In this document: piece after piece, positions 34,772-44,747 of the stretch | Numbering within the stretch: position 1 is the first letter of the stretch | How the letters are laid out: each line of letters opens with the position of its first letter | Assembly (NCBI GenBank): GCA_025782575.1 | Contig: JALGYY010000010.1 | Location: 1-64,000, forward strand | From: a bacterium | GTDB taxonomy: Bacteria; Orphanbacterota; Orphanbacteria; Orphanbacterales; Orphanbacteraceae | Reading direction: 5' to 3' | Length of the DNA: 64,000 nucleotides | The notes under the pieces: generated by a model | What the model was told of the DNA's origin: nothing | The model's input: the letters and a program-made list of their open reading frames with translations, nothing else | Database searches by the model: none | Translations under genes and position numbers: made by a program

Positions 34772-36325
34772 ATGAGTCGAATCAGTCGGCGTTCGAATCA
34801 ACTGTTGAAACGGTTTCCCTGGTTTTACGTCGCCATCCTGATCAGCGTCGCCGGTTGCGACTCGAAGCCCGAACAGTCTCTCTCCACCAATCCCCTCGAT
34901 CCGGAGAATCCGTCAACCGGTGGCGATCCGTTCGGCCTCGAGGTCCGACGTTCCGGAACAACGGTCAATGTCGATTGGGAGGATGTCTCCTTTCCCGGTC
35001 TGATCGGCTACACGGTCTACAGGAAAAGCGACCGGGACTCATCATTCATGTTTCAGATCACGCTCTTAGACGGAGAAACCAGGTGGACCGATGAGGATCC
35101 TCCCTTCTGGACCGAGACAATCTATCGGGTAACCGCGCTGGTCGGCGACTCGATAGAAACGGATCCGACAGGGCGGGGCGCTGACACACTGACTCTGAAA
35201 CCGTTCTTCCAGATCGGAACAGGTGCGTCCAGCCTCGAGGCGCGAAACGTCTCCCTATTTCTGCGTGGGGAAGATGCGGACTCGATCAAAATCTCCCCCG
35301 ACTCTCTCTTCGCGGGCGCGGAGTGGGAGCCATTCGTCGACACCAGGGAGTGGGTCTTATCGGACGGCGGAGGAACCAAATCTCTTTATGCACTATTCAT
35401 GCGGGACGAAGGCGAGATATCGGACACGCTCACCGAATCCGGCACGCCGCTCGATCCGGTAGGAATGATCGAGATCGCGGGTGGGGATTCGATCGTGGCG
35501 CGCGCGTGGCTTACTGTCGATTTGACCGGCTCGGCAACGGCCAGCGTCATCTTGAGCGAGGATACGACGTTCGGTGACGAAGGGGACACTGTTCTCACGT
35601 TTGACCCGACCTCTGACCTGACGCACACCCTTTTCTGGCAATTCGACAGCAATACGCTCGACTACCAGAGTCTCTACGCACAGTTCATCAACGACTTCGG
35701 CGTCGACACTTTTTTTGTCGACACTATCCGGCCGGACTCACTCATCGATGTCTCGATCTCATTTCCTGACACTCTGTTTGACGATTGTACGATCCCGCTT
35801 ACGGTAAACGGTGTCGCCACAACGATGAGCCTTACTGAAGCAGGGTCTGATGAAACGGGACTAAGGGAACCTTACAGGCAGAACACTTTCTGGACGATCA
35901 ACGACAAGACCCCGGGGCGGCACGTCCTTGAAGTCCGATTGGGGAACGATTTCCTTACCACAGGGCCGGTCGTGCTGCGGGATTCCGTCTGGGTCGAATT
36001 CACCCGGGAACTCCAGATCATCATCACCGACCCCGAACCGGAAAGCACTGTCCCTCTCGTTCGGACGGGCGATACTCTCGACATCCTGGGCTCGATCATT
36101 TCGTCTTCATGCATGCCATTTCCAGAAAGAGTGGATGTCGAAGTGGTCGGCATCGCTTCGGGAACGGTTGCGGGCGGCAGCGGCTGGCTCTTCCAGGTTC
36201 CCTTCGATACGGTCGAAACAAGTATGGTTCTGACGATCATCGCAACGACGACCGACATGGCGGACTCCACCGCAACCGATACCATTGAGGTAACGGTCTC
36301 GCCGGTCGATCCAGAGGCCGGGTAA
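34772..36325 (+). CDS. Lipoprotein with fibronectin-type and beta domains
   Basis: A 517-aa probable outer-surface lipoprotein. The signal peptide ends 'ILISVAGC', with Ser-Asp-like spacing before a low-complexity 'NPLDPENPSTGG' linker. Residues 50-140 look like an FN3 domain ('LIGYTVYRKSDRDSS'). The rest is beta-rich, full of Asp/Thr and 'DTIRPDSLIDVSIS'-style repeats, with no catalytic motif. It is coupled to the PEGA gene (two-base spacing), so the two products probably act together at the envelope. A hairpin at 36334-36365 may end the transcript. The function is unknown. Confidence 0.6.
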   Translation: MSRISRRSNQLLKRFPWFYVAILISVAGCDSKPEQSLSTNPLDPENPSTGGDPFGLEVRRSGTTVNVDWEDVSFPGLIGYTVYRKSDRDSSFMFQITLLDGETRWTDEDPPFWTETIYRVTALVGDSIETDPTGRGADTLTLKPFFQIGTGASSLEARNVSLFLRGEDADSIKISPDSLFAGAEWEPFVDTREWVLSDGGGTKSLYALFMRDEGEISDTLTESGTPLDPVGMIEIAGGDSIVARAWLTVDLTGSATASVILSEDTTFGDEGDTVLTFDPTSDLTHTLFWQFDSNTLDYQSLYAQFINDFGVDTFFVDTIRPDSLIDVSISFPDTLFDDCTIPLTVNGVATTMSLTEAGSDETGLREPYRQNTFWTINDKTPGRHVLEVRLGNDFLTTGPVVLRDSVWVEFTRELQIIITDPEPESTVPLVRTGDTLDILGSIISSSCMPFPERVDVEVVGIASGTVAGGSGWLFQVPFDTVETSMVLTIIATTTDMADSTATDTIEVTVSPVDPEAG

Positions 36326-36333
36326 ATAAAAGT

Positions 36334-36365
36334 ACCGGGCGCGAAGATGGCTCTCCACGCCCGGT
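36334..36365 (+). terminator. Weak terminator-like hairpin
   Basis: ACCGGGCG (36334-36341) pairs with CGCCCGGT (36358-36365) around a 16-base loop. There is no T-run after the stem, so intrinsic termination is doubtful. Confidence 0.3.
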
Positions 36366-36516
36366 GTTCCCGTACCGCCTTGGAGGGCAGATCACAAAGC
36401 GGCCGGGCCATCGATTGATCAATCTGTTCAGGGAGATCCGTTGAGTGGCATGGGGTCGAGCCGCTCCCGGGCAGACTTCCGTTAGGTGGAGAACACCCTA
36501 GAGATCGTCACAACAG

Positions 36517-36545
36517 GTGTCAAATAAAAAAGAAAGTTGTATAAT
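36517..36545 (+). promoter_or_regulatory. Candidate promoter of the M1 aminopeptidase gene
   Basis: A perfect TATAAT (36540-36545) sits 17 bases after GTGTCA (36517-36522, 4 of 6). The start codon at 36594 leaves a leader of about 40 bases. Confidence 0.55.
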
Positions 36546-36593
36546 GAGCGATATAGTCCTTCTTATCAAAACCTCCCCGATCGGAAAATAAGC

Positions 36594-39188
36594 ATGAGCT
36601 GTTTCCTACGTACATTATTAGCCGCTTCCGCATTTTTTCTGCTTTCCGGCCCGGCCTGGGCGGACGAGGACCCTGGTGACCTTTTCAGACAGTCTGAGTG
36701 GAGAAGCCATACTCTTCGAATACAGCAGGATAGCCGGGCGGCCGAAAAGATTCCTTTTCACCAGCCCGTCTACGATGTCACCTTCTACGATATCGACGTA
36801 CGACTCGATCCGTCAGACGAAACGCTCGTCGGCTCCGTAATGATCGAGGCGGTGTCTCTCGTGGATACGCTCGCCAGAATGAATCTCGACCTCGTCCCCA
36901 GTCTTACTGTCGACTCGATCACGGGGAACAGCTCTTCTTTCACCCATCCCGAAAGTCTCATCACCATTGAACTCGATCGGACGTACATGGCGGGCGAGTC
37001 ATTTGCCGTGCGCGTACATTATCATGGCGAACCGAAACCGGCGTTCGGCCTCGGCCTCCACTGGCAGACTCATCAGGGAGAACCGATCGTCTTCTCGTTC
37101 GTGGAACCCTTCTTCTCCAATAACTGGTGGCCCTGCAAAGATGTTCCATGGGACAAGGCGGATTCCGCCGCCGTTTCGATTACGGTTCCGGAGGGCATGA
37201 TCGGTGTGTCAAACGGCGTGCTGCTCGACACGGATTCGACCTCCATTCCGGGATGGCGCACCTATCACTGGAAAACCAGACATCCGATCCCACCGTATCT
37301 CATCTCCGTGGCTGCTTCGAACTACGTTGTTCTCGAAGATACCTACACGAATATGGCCGGCGTTGACGTGCCGATCTTCAACTACGTCTTCCCGGAAGCG
37401 GCTGAGGTATCGGAGAGCACTTTTTCCCGGCTGCCCGACATGATGGCCCATCAGGAGTCGGCGTTCGGGGCATTCCCCTTTAGCGATGAAAAATACGGCC
37501 ACGCTGTGGTTCGCGGAGCGGGAGCAATGGAGCACAACACGGCCACGAGCTGGGGAAACCTGCTGGTAGCCGACAATCATGGTTTCGACGACATTGTCGC
37601 TCACGAGCTGGCCCATCAATGGTGGGGGGATGAAGTGACGTGTGCCGACTGGCACGATCTCTGGCTGAACGAAGGGTTTGCCACCTATACCGAGGGGCTC
37701 TGGCGGGAGCATCGAAATGGGCCGGACGCACTTTCCCGGTTCATGGCTCGTCTCGAAAGAGACGCCTCAACGATCGGGCTCTCGGCCTATGTCCACCGTA
37801 TCCCGGATGGCGACACCCTGTTTTCGAGTGCCTACTTTGACGCGGTGTACGACGGCGGAGCGTGGGCAATGCACATGCTTCGCCGCGCCGTAGGGGATGA
37901 CGGGTTCTTCAACTGCCTGGCCCGGCACCGGGCTGACGGCCTGGCCCGCGGCGGCATCGCGAGTACCGAACAATTCCGGGCGTCCTGCGAGGCTGCGACG
38001 GGAATCGACCTCGAGCAATTCTTCGCACAGTGGGTTTATGGTGTCGGCGCCCCTCACTTCATCGTGCACCCCTTCATTCATGAATCAGGCGAATCGCTCT
38101 GGGTTCGCTTCGAGCAATCGTCTCAGGCAGGATCACTCTTTGTCGCCCCCATCGACATCACCTTCCTCTTCGCGGACGGGGGCGATACCACAATCACCGT
38201 AACGACAAGCGGGGCGGTGACTGACACGTTCCTGATCGTCCCCGGAGGATCGGCGCGGGACATCCAGTTCGACAAGGACGAGTGGCTGCTCGACAGCGGC
38301 TTCGATTCGCCACTCGACGATAAACTGATGATCGATGAAACGATGGGCGCGGAACTGTCGTGGGATATCGATGACGACATTCTGACCGGGGTCAATCTCT
38401 ATCGCGGGCCGACACCGGATGGCCCGTGGGAGAAGCTGAACGACGATGTGCTTTCCCTTACCGACGATTGGAACGATGAGAGCAACTACATCAACCGGTT
38501 CTACCGGCTGGGCGGCATCTCTTCCGCGCGACCCGGATACGAAACCACGCTATCTACGGAAATCGCAGCTATCCTTGGAAACGAGAGCGTACTTCAGATT
38601 TCATCGGGAGCGTCGGCGGTGTCGCTCGCCTGGGCGATCGACGAAAGCTACGTTACGGGCGTCAATCTCTATCGCGCCCCGAGCATGGCTGGACCGTGGG
38701 AGAAGCTGAACGACACGCCCCTCCCATTGAACCACACCAGGGAGGACGGCATCGGAAGCCGGGAGCGTTTCTACTATATCGAAGCCGTTTCCAGTTCCGA
38801 TCCGGAATACAAATCCCAGCCATCCAACGTGGTCACGGGCCGGCCCGTCTCATTCGCCATCCTGAACCCGGACGAGTACCATCTCGGTACGCCGAATCCC
38901 TACATCGCCGGTTCAGGCGAGCCGTTTGTCATCCAGTTCAACGTCCCCGACAAGGGGATCAGCGGCAAGAGTACCGTGAGCCCATCGCATATCACGATCG
39001 GAATCTATGATATCGCCGGGAGGCTCGTTCGAGAGGTTCTCAGCGACTACGTTGACGCCGGCTTCTCCCGGACCATCGAATGGGACGGTGAGAACGACGC
39101 GGGCAATGAGGTCTCGGCAGGAATTTACTTTATTCACCTCGAGTCAGGCGGTACGGAACTGTCGAGAAAAGTCGTCGTCATCAGATAG
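36594..39188 (+). CDS. Secreted M1-family aminopeptidase with FlgD-like tail
   Basis: An 864-aa exported gluzincin. The ATG at 36594 is followed by a signal peptide ('LLAASAFFLLSGPAWA'). The exopeptidase motif reads 'GAGAMEHN', and the zinc site H337-E-L-A-H341 with Glu360 in 'WLNEGFATY' has the M1 spacing. Two FN3-like modules follow ('TGVNLYRGPTPDGPWEKL' and 'TGVNLYRAPSMAGPWEKL'), repeated at DNA level with a 270-base offset. A FlgD-like tail closes the protein ('GIYDIAGRLVREVLSDY'...'GIYFIHLESGG'). It likely finishes extracellular peptide digestion begun by the tricorn-, M36- and M28-type enzymes encoded just upstream. Confidence 0.88.
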   Translation: MSCFLRTLLAASAFFLLSGPAWADEDPGDLFRQSEWRSHTLRIQQDSRAAEKIPFHQPVYDVTFYDIDVRLDPSDETLVGSVMIEAVSLVDTLARMNLDLVPSLTVDSITGNSSSFTHPESLITIELDRTYMAGESFAVRVHYHGEPKPAFGLGLHWQTHQGEPIVFSFVEPFFSNNWWPCKDVPWDKADSAAVSITVPEGMIGVSNGVLLDTDSTSIPGWRTYHWKTRHPIPPYLISVAASNYVVLEDTYTNMAGVDVPIFNYVFPEAAEVSESTFSRLPDMMAHQESAFGAFPFSDEKYGHAVVRGAGAMEHNTATSWGNLLVADNHGFDDIVAHELAHQWWGDEVTCADWHDLWLNEGFATYTEGLWREHRNGPDALSRFMARLERDASTIGLSAYVHRIPDGDTLFSSAYFDAVYDGGAWAMHMLRRAVGDDGFFNCLARHRADGLARGGIASTEQFRASCEAATGIDLEQFFAQWVYGVGAPHFIVHPFIHESGESLWVRFEQSSQAGSLFVAPIDITFLFADGGDTTITVTTSGAVTDTFLIVPGGSARDIQFDKDEWLLDSGFDSPLDDKLMIDETMGAELSWDIDDDILTGVNLYRGPTPDGPWEKLNDDVLSLTDDWNDESNYINRFYRLGGISSARPGYETTLSTEIAAILGNESVLQISSGASAVSLAWAIDESYVTGVNLYRAPSMAGPWEKLNDTPLPLNHTREDGIGSRERFYYIEAVSSSDPEYKSQPSNVVTGRPVSFAILNPDEYHLGTPNPYIAGSGEPFVIQFNVPDKGISGKSTVSPSHITIGIYDIAGRLVREVLSDYVDAGFSRTIEWDGENDAGNEVSAGIYFIHLESGGTELSRKVVVIR

Positions 39189-39203
39189 ACGGCTGCGAAA
39201 CAC

Positions 39204-41807
39204 TCACGTCGAAATCGTAAGTGCCCCCTCTTTCGCATCCACTTTGACAGTCCCTCCTTCGCCGACATCTCCGGCAATGAGAGCCCGGCCGATCTTCGTC
39301 TCCAGCTCGTGCTGGATGTAACGTTTGAGCGGCCGTGCACCGTAAACGGGGTCGAATCCCTCGCGCGCGATGAGAGACCTGGCCCCGTCGCTGATCTGGA
39401 GTTCTACTTTCTGTCCGGCGAGCCTCTTCCGAAGTTCATCGGTCATGAGCGTAACGATCTGCTCGATCTCTCCGAGTGTGAGCGGCGTGAAGAGCACAAT
39501 ATCGTCCACGCGATTCAGGAACTCCGGCCGGAAGTGCCGCCTCATATCAGCCATCACCGCATCCCGTGTCTCGTCCGGCAGACTCCCCGTTTCAGTCACC
39601 CCTTCGAGCATGTACGTCGATCCGATATTGGAAGTCATGATGATCACCGTGTTCTTGAAATCCACTGTGCGCCCCTGCGAATCGGTCAGACGCCCGTCAT
39701 CCAGAATCTGGAGCAATACGTTGAACACATCATGGTGCGCCTTTTCGATCTCATCGAAGAGAATGACCGTATACGGTTTTCGTCGCACAGATTCCGTGAG
39801 CTGCCCCCCTTCTTCATATCCGACATACCCGGGAGGAGCGCCGATCAAACGTGAAACCGTATGCTTCTCCATGTACTCACTCATATCGATCCGAACGATG
39901 TTCTCTTCGCTGTCGAAAAGGGCTTCGGCGAGCGTCTTAGCCAGCTCGGTCTTCCCCACACCTGTCGGACCAAGAAAGAGAAATGAACCGATCGGTCGGC
40001 CCGGGTCTTTGATTCCCGACCGAGCCCGAATGACGGCATCCGCCACGAGTTGCACCGCCTCCTCCTGACCGATCACCCGTTCGTGAAGTATCTCGTCCAG
40101 GCGGAGCAACTTCTCTCGCTCTCCTTCCACGAGACGGGTTACCGGGACGCCGGTCCAATTGGAGACGATCTCCGCAATGTGCTCGTCCGTAACCTCTTCG
40201 CTCAGCATGCGGGGAGCGGTCCGGCCACTTCCGGTTTCTTCGCGAATGGCGTTCAATTTCCGCTCGATTTCGGGGAGCCTTCCGTGCCGGAGCTCAGCCG
40301 CACGGTCGAGATCGTACTTCCTTTCGGCCTCCTCGATTTCCCCCCGGAGATTCTCAGCCTCTTCGCGGAGCGTTCTCTCTTTCCCGATCTCCTTCTTCTC
40401 CCTCTCCCACTGAACTCGCATGGCATCACGCGAATCTCTCAGATCCGCAACCTCTTTCTGGAGCACATCGAGCCGTTCTTTGCTTGCGCGGTCCGTCTCC
40501 TTCTTGAGCGCCGCTTCTTCGATTTCCAGACGCATGACCTTACGGGTCACCTCGTCCAGTTCGGCCGGCAGGGAGTCGATTTCCGTCCGAATCATGGCGC
40601 ACGCTTCGTCGACCAGATCGATCGCCTTGTCCGGCAGGAACCGATCGCTGATATACCTATTGGAAAGAACCGCCGCCGAAACAAGAGCGACGTCCTGAAT
40701 CCGCACACCGTGAAAAACCTCGAACCGTTCCTTGAGACCTCGAAGAATTGAAATCGAATCTTCCACGCTCGGAGGGTCGATCAGGACGGGCTGAAACCGC
40801 CGCTCGAGAGCCGCATCCTTTTCAATGTGCTTTCTGTGCTCATCGAGTGTAGTCGCTCCGATGCAATGCAGCTCACCCCGGGCAAGCATCGGCTTCAGCA
40901 GATTGCCGGCATCCGGCGATCCTTCCGTCTTTCCGGCTCCGACAATATTGTGCACCTCATCGATAAACAGAAGTATCCGTCCCTCGCTCTTCTTGATCTC
41001 CCCGAGAACCGCCTTCAATCTTTCCTCGAACTCGCCGCGGAACTTCGCACCGGCCATGAGTGAGCCCAGATCGAGGGAGAAGATGGCCCGATCCTTCATC
41101 CACTCGGGTACATCACCGCGCACGATTCGCTGGGCGAGGCCCTCGACAATCGCGGTCTTGCCGACTCCGGGTTCTCCGATCAGCACCGGATTGTTCTTGG
41201 TCTTCCGCGAGAGAATGCGGATGACCCGACGAATTTCCGAATCACGGCCGATCACAGGGTCGAGCTTGCCTGTCCGTGCCTGCGCCACAAGGTCGATACC
41301 ATATTTCTCGAGAGCTCGATACGATCCTTCCGGTGTGGCGCTCGTGACACGCTGCCCGCCCCGCACATCATTCAACGCCTGAAGAAACGACTCCTTCGTG
41401 ACGCCGCGCCCGGCCAGAATACGGCCGGCAGCGGTTCTCTTTCCCTCAGCGAGAAAGGCGAGACCGATGTGCTCGACGGAGACGTATTCATCCTTGAGTC
41501 GATCCGCCTCCTGCTTGGCCTGGACCAGCAGCGACTGAAAGCGGCTGCTGACATACATTTTGCCCGATTCGACGCCTGGACCCGATACCCGCGGCATTCG
41601 ACCCAGTTCAGCGTCGATATCAGCGGTGAGACCACGGGCGTCCGCACCCGCCTGCTGAACGAGTCCGGAGAACAGGCCATCCTCCTGGTGAAGAAGCGCT
41701 GCCAGCAGGTGCTCACCATCGACCTCGGAATGGCCGTTTTCTACCATCAAATCATGCGCCGCCTGCACGGCCTCCTGCGATTTTTGAGTCAATCTATTCA
41801 TATCCAT
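39204..41807 (-). CDS. clpB: ATP-dependent disaggregase ClpB
   Basis: An 867-aa Hsp100 chaperone that, with DnaK, pulls proteins out of aggregates. The Clp N domain covers residues 1-145. NBD1 has Walker A 'GEPGVGKT' and Walker B '[10 protein letters not shown]'. The coiled-coil M domain spans about 410-530, which sets ClpB apart from ClpA and ClpC. NBD2 has 'GPTGVGKT' and '[11 protein letters not shown]'. Length and order match the family. GAGG lies ten bases before the ATG; Met3 is an alternative. No CIRCE element was found upstream, so heat control is not evident. It is convergent with the M1 gene, only 15 bases away. Confidence 0.96.
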   Translation of the reverse strand: MDMNRLTQKSQEAVQAAHDLMVENGHSEVDGEHLLAALLHQEDGLFSGLVQQAGADARGLTADIDAELGRMPRVSGPGVESGKMYVSSRFQSLLVQAKQEADRLKDEYVSVEHIGLAFLAEGKRTAAGRILAGRGVTKESFLQALNDVRGGQRVTSATPEGSYRALEKYGIDLVAQARTGKLDPVIGRDSEIRRVIRILSRKTKNNPVLIGEPGVGKTAIVEGLAQRIVRGDVPEWMKDRAIFSLDLGSLMAGAKFRGEFEERLKAVLGEIKKSEGRILLFIDEVHNIVGAGKTEGSPDAGNLLKPMLARGELHCIGATTLDEHRKHIEKDAALERRFQPVLIDPPSVEDSISILRGLKERFEVFHGVRIQDVALVSAAVLSNRYISDRFLPDKAIDLVDEACAMIRTEIDSLPAELDEVTRKVMRLEIEEAALKKETDRASKERLDVLQKEVADLRDSRDAMRVQWEREKKEIGKERTLREEAENLRGEIEEAERKYDLDRAAELRHGRLPEIERKLNAIREETGSGRTAPRMLSEEVTDEHIAEIVSNWTGVPVTRLVEGEREKLLRLDEILHERVIGQEEAVQLVADAVIRARSGIKDPGRPIGSFLFLGPTGVGKTELAKTLAEALFDSEENIVRIDMSEYMEKHTVSRLIGAPPGYVGYEEGGQLTESVRRKPYTVILFDEIEKAHHDVFNVLLQILDDGRLTDSQGRTVDFKNTVIIMTSNIGSTYMLEGVTETGSLPDETRDAVMADMRRHFRPEFLNRVDDIVLFTPLTLGEIEQIVTLMTDELRKRLAGQKVELQISDGARSLIAREGFDPVYGARPLKRYIQHELETKIGRALIAGDVGEGGTVKVDAKEGALTIST

Positions 41808-41915
41808 ACTATTTTAACCTCGACTGATTGGATCTAATTAACGTTGTTACTCGAACAGAAGATAAGGTGTGTGAAGGGTGTGCGCAAGCGCGTCCGGCCC
41901 GGCCGTCCCTATCTC

Positions 41916-43265
41916 TCAGCGGGCCGTCAACCATTCGAGCGCCCCGTCGAGGTCGCTGAACTCCCCCTCGATCTGTGCATCGAACGCTACCTTGAGGATT
42001 TCGCCCAGTTCCGGGCCCGGCGTGTGACCCCGATCGAGCAGGTGCCTGCCCATGAGAATCGGCCCCGGAGCCTGGCGCTCGACATCGAGCAGTCGTGCCT
42101 GTTCGAGCAGCCAATCCCCCGCCTTGAAGACACAGGCGAGAGCATCCGGCGTCGTCCGGCCGTAGTGATCAGCCCGCGCCAAACGGACAAGTCTTTCGAT
42201 CGGAACTCTTGTGGCGAGCCTGCGAATTGCCGCCGGTCCGGCCCCTCCTTTATGAAGCATGTGCGGGCGGAGATGATAAATCACGAGGGCGATCACGTTC
42301 TCGATAAATCGCTTCTCGGAAGTCATGCGCGTCAAAAACGAACGGGCAGGTACCTCTCCTAATGCTTCATGATTCATTGAACGGATCCGGCCCCTCTCGA
42401 ATTTCGTGGTTCCCGGCTTTCCGAAGTCATGAGCGAGAGCGGCAAACATCAGCAACCTGTCCTCTTCAGGATCGCCTGTCTTCAGCTCCGCAGCCGCATC
42501 CACCACCAGCAGCGTATGGAACCAGACGTCCCCCTCCGGATGCCACTCATATTCCTGCGGGCAATCGATCAGCGCCTCCAGTTCAGGAAAGAAACGGGTC
42601 GCTTTCAGGATCCGCATGGTCTGCAGGCCGACCGACGGGTGGGCCGGCGCTTCCAACATCCGGCGAAACTCATCGAAAATACGTTCCGGCGGGAGTTCAC
42701 TCAGATCGAGTTCACGGCAAAGTACGGCCGTCTCCTGATCAACATGAAACAGAAGTTGGGCGGCAAAACGGCACACCCGAAGAACCCGAAGGGGGTCTTC
42801 GCCGAAATGCTTGGGGTCAACGGCTCGGAGAATCCGCAGGTCCAGATCTTCCCGCCCCCCATGGGGATCAAGGATTTCGTGAGTCAGCAGATCTTCCGCC
42901 ATTGCATTGATTGTCAGATCTCGCCGGCGGGAAGCGACCTCATAGGATAGATGTGGGTCGGAATCGATCCTGAAGCCTTTGTGGCCCGCTCCCGTCTTGA
43001 ATTCCCGCCTTGGTATCGAAACGTCGAGCCCCCGGACCTTGAGAACGCCGAATGACTGTCCCACGAGATCCACTTTGCCGAACTGGGAGAGCAGTCTGAT
43101 CAGATTGTCCGGCTCGATGCCGAAGACCTCGAGATCAACGTCCTTTCGGGGTCGATCGAGCATTCTGTCGCGGACATACCCCCCCACGGCAAGCGCCCGA
43201 CCTCCGGCATCCCGGACAGCGCGGCATACTTCCATGGCAAAATCGAGATTTTGCGTATCGTCCAC
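41916..43265 (-). CDS. cca: tRNA nucleotidyltransferase / poly(A) polymerase family with HD domain
   Basis: A 449-aa class II nucleotidyltransferase. The head domain shows 'AVGGYVRDRML' and the metal-binding 'DVDLEVFG', then 'RRRDLTINAMAEDL' and 'EDPLRVLRVCRFAA'. A C-terminal HD phosphohydrolase domain contains 'ALAHDFGKPG'. It probably adds or repairs the CCA end of tRNA; a poly(A) polymerase or half-enzyme (A-adding only) is possible. The start is GTG at 43265 with GGAGG six bases before it; the open frame runs to 43523 but overlaps the divergent gene. A perfect TATAAT (43289-43284, minus strand) lies just upstream. Confidence 0.85.
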   Translation of the reverse strand: MDDTQNLDFAMEVCRAVRDAGGRALAVGGYVRDRMLDRPRKDVDLEVFGIEPDNLIRLLSQFGKVDLVGQSFGVLKVRGLDVSIPRREFKTGAGHKGFRIDSDPHLSYEVASRRRDLTINAMAEDLLTHEILDPHGGREDLDLRILRAVDPKHFGEDPLRVLRVCRFAAQLLFHVDQETAVLCRELDLSELPPERIFDEFRRMLEAPAHPSVGLQTMRILKATRFFPELEALIDCPQEYEWHPEGDVWFHTLLVVDAAAELKTGDPEEDRLLMFAALAHDFGKPGTTKFERGRIRSMNHEALGEVPARSFLTRMTSEKRFIENVIALVIYHLRPHMLHKGGAGPAAIRRLATRVPIERLVRLARADHYGRTTPDALACVFKAGDWLLEQARLLDVERQAPGPILMGRHLLDRGHTPGPELGEILKVAFDAQIEGEFSDLDGALEWLTAR

Positions 43266-43350
43266 GGTTTCCCTCCGGTTATCATTATAGTCGATCCGAA
43301 TCGCTAAGTGACGGGGTTCGAAAAATCCGCCTGTGAGAGGAGATGAGAGA

Positions 43351-44715
43351 GTGGCCGGCTTTTTACAGAAAATGTTCGGGGGAGGGCCGGAAAAGCTCAT
43401 CGATAAGAGCGAGCGGATGGCCGCGGATGAAAGCTGGCCCGAGGCGATCCATGTTCTGGAGAAGGCACTCAGCCAGGCGCCCGAGACCGATATGTCTCTT
43501 CGCTCTGATATCGAGCGCCGCATCAGAGATTACTCGAAGAGCTACAGGCTCCATCTGATGGAAGCGGTAGAAAGTCTCCTGGCTGACGGTGACCGAGAGA
43601 AGGCCGCCCAGCTTTCGTCCATCGCGCTTTCTTTCACGTCGGATGAGAGGGAACGGGATCGAATCCGTGAGGTAGTTGCCGAGCCTGACACGACGGAGGA
43701 GGAGACGAGCGATTCGGTCGCCCCGACAACAGACGAAGCTCCGTCCGTACCGGAGCCGAATGACGATAGAAGCGATATTCAGATCAAGGGTCTGGCCGAT
43801 TCCTATTCAGAAGCGCTGGAGCCCGACGAAAAGGGGGCGATCTTCGCACGGCCCGCCATGTTCCTCCGAGGCTTCGTGCTCTGGAACGAGGGACGTTACG
43901 AAGAGGCCCGTCGCGCGTTCATGCATTTCCTGGCGGACTCCCCTCACGATCCGTTCGGCCTTCTCTATCTCGGACTCTCCCTCCATCCCCTCGGTCGCGG
44001 AGAGCAGGCGATCGACGCCTTGGAGAAATCGGTTCGTCATGAGCCTTCGCTTGCCGTGGCCGTTATGGCGCTTGCGCAGATCAAGAGAGGCTCCGGCATG
44101 GCGAGCGAAGCGGCTGACCACCTCGAAAAACTTTATGACGTCGTCAAAGATGATCCCGATCGATTCAGCGACAGGCGGCGTGATGAAGTGGTCTTCTCGA
44201 CCATCGCCTCGCTCATCGCAGCCGGCCGCGCGGAGCGGGCTGAGTCGGTCTACGAGTTTGCAATCGAAAAGGGCTTCTTCGGAGAACATCTTCCATTCGA
44301 GGCCCGGTTTGCGGCGGCAGGAGGCAACATCGATCTGGCCACCAGGAAGTGGGAACTTTTTCTGAAGGCGCCGATCATCTCAGGCTCGATCATGGGCCAG
44401 GGGGCATCAACAAGAATCCCGGGACCGGGAGATTACGAGCAGGCGGGGGATTTCTTTTCCGAACAGCATGATCACAATCGAGCGGCCAACTACTACCAGA
44501 AGGCGGCGCTCGCGATCACCCAGCGCGCCCATGGTTCGGGTGAAGCGATTCCCCTTCAGCTTCTCCTTCGATATCGAAAGAAACTCGCATTTTCGTTTAT
44601 CGGCATGGAGAATTGGAATGAGGCGGAAGCGATCGCGAAAGAGATGGAGAGGATCGAGCCGCCACCACCGGAAGCACAGGACATAAGAGCGCAACTGCCT
44701 GGCGCTCTCCCCTAG
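43351..44715 (+). CDS. TPR-like repeat protein
   Basis: A 454-aa soluble protein without signal peptide. Helical repeats resembling tetratricopeptides are visible: 'SWPEAIHVLEKALSQAP', 'NEGRYEEARRAFMHFLADSP', 'GRGEQAIDALEKSV', 'HNRAANYYQKAALAI' and 'NWNEAEAIAKEMERIEP'. An acidic low-complexity stretch occupies residues 108-145. The start is GTG at 43351 with GAGGAG eight bases upstream. No catalytic motif is evident, so it is probably a scaffold or adaptor. It is divergent from cca across an 85-bp gap and convergent with ispG. Confidence 0.65.
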   Translation: MAGFLQKMFGGGPEKLIDKSERMAADESWPEAIHVLEKALSQAPETDMSLRSDIERRIRDYSKSYRLHLMEAVESLLADGDREKAAQLSSIALSFTSDERERDRIREVVAEPDTTEEETSDSVAPTTDEAPSVPEPNDDRSDIQIKGLADSYSEALEPDEKGAIFARPAMFLRGFVLWNEGRYEEARRAFMHFLADSPHDPFGLLYLGLSLHPLGRGEQAIDALEKSVRHEPSLAVAVMALAQIKRGSGMASEAADHLEKLYDVVKDDPDRFSDRRRDEVVFSTIASLIAAGRAERAESVYEFAIEKGFFGEHLPFEARFAAAGGNIDLATRKWELFLKAPIISGSIMGQGASTRIPGPGDYEQAGDFFSEQHDHNRAANYYQKAALAITQRAHGSGEAIPLQLLLRYRKKLAFSFIGMENWNEAEAIAKEMERIEPPPPEAQDIRAQLPGALP

Positions 44716-44747
44716 CGGGGTGCTCCCCACCGGACCGGGTGCCGCGG

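Noticed and set aside
41808-41880. CIRCE or sigma-32 promoter before clpB
   Set aside because: No TTAGCACTC-N9-GAGTGCTAA and no convincing heat-shock -35/-10 pair was found.
43266-43523. Upstream extension of the cca frame
   Set aside because: It overlaps the divergent TPR-like gene. GGAGG before the GTG at 43265 marks the start, and family homology begins just after it.
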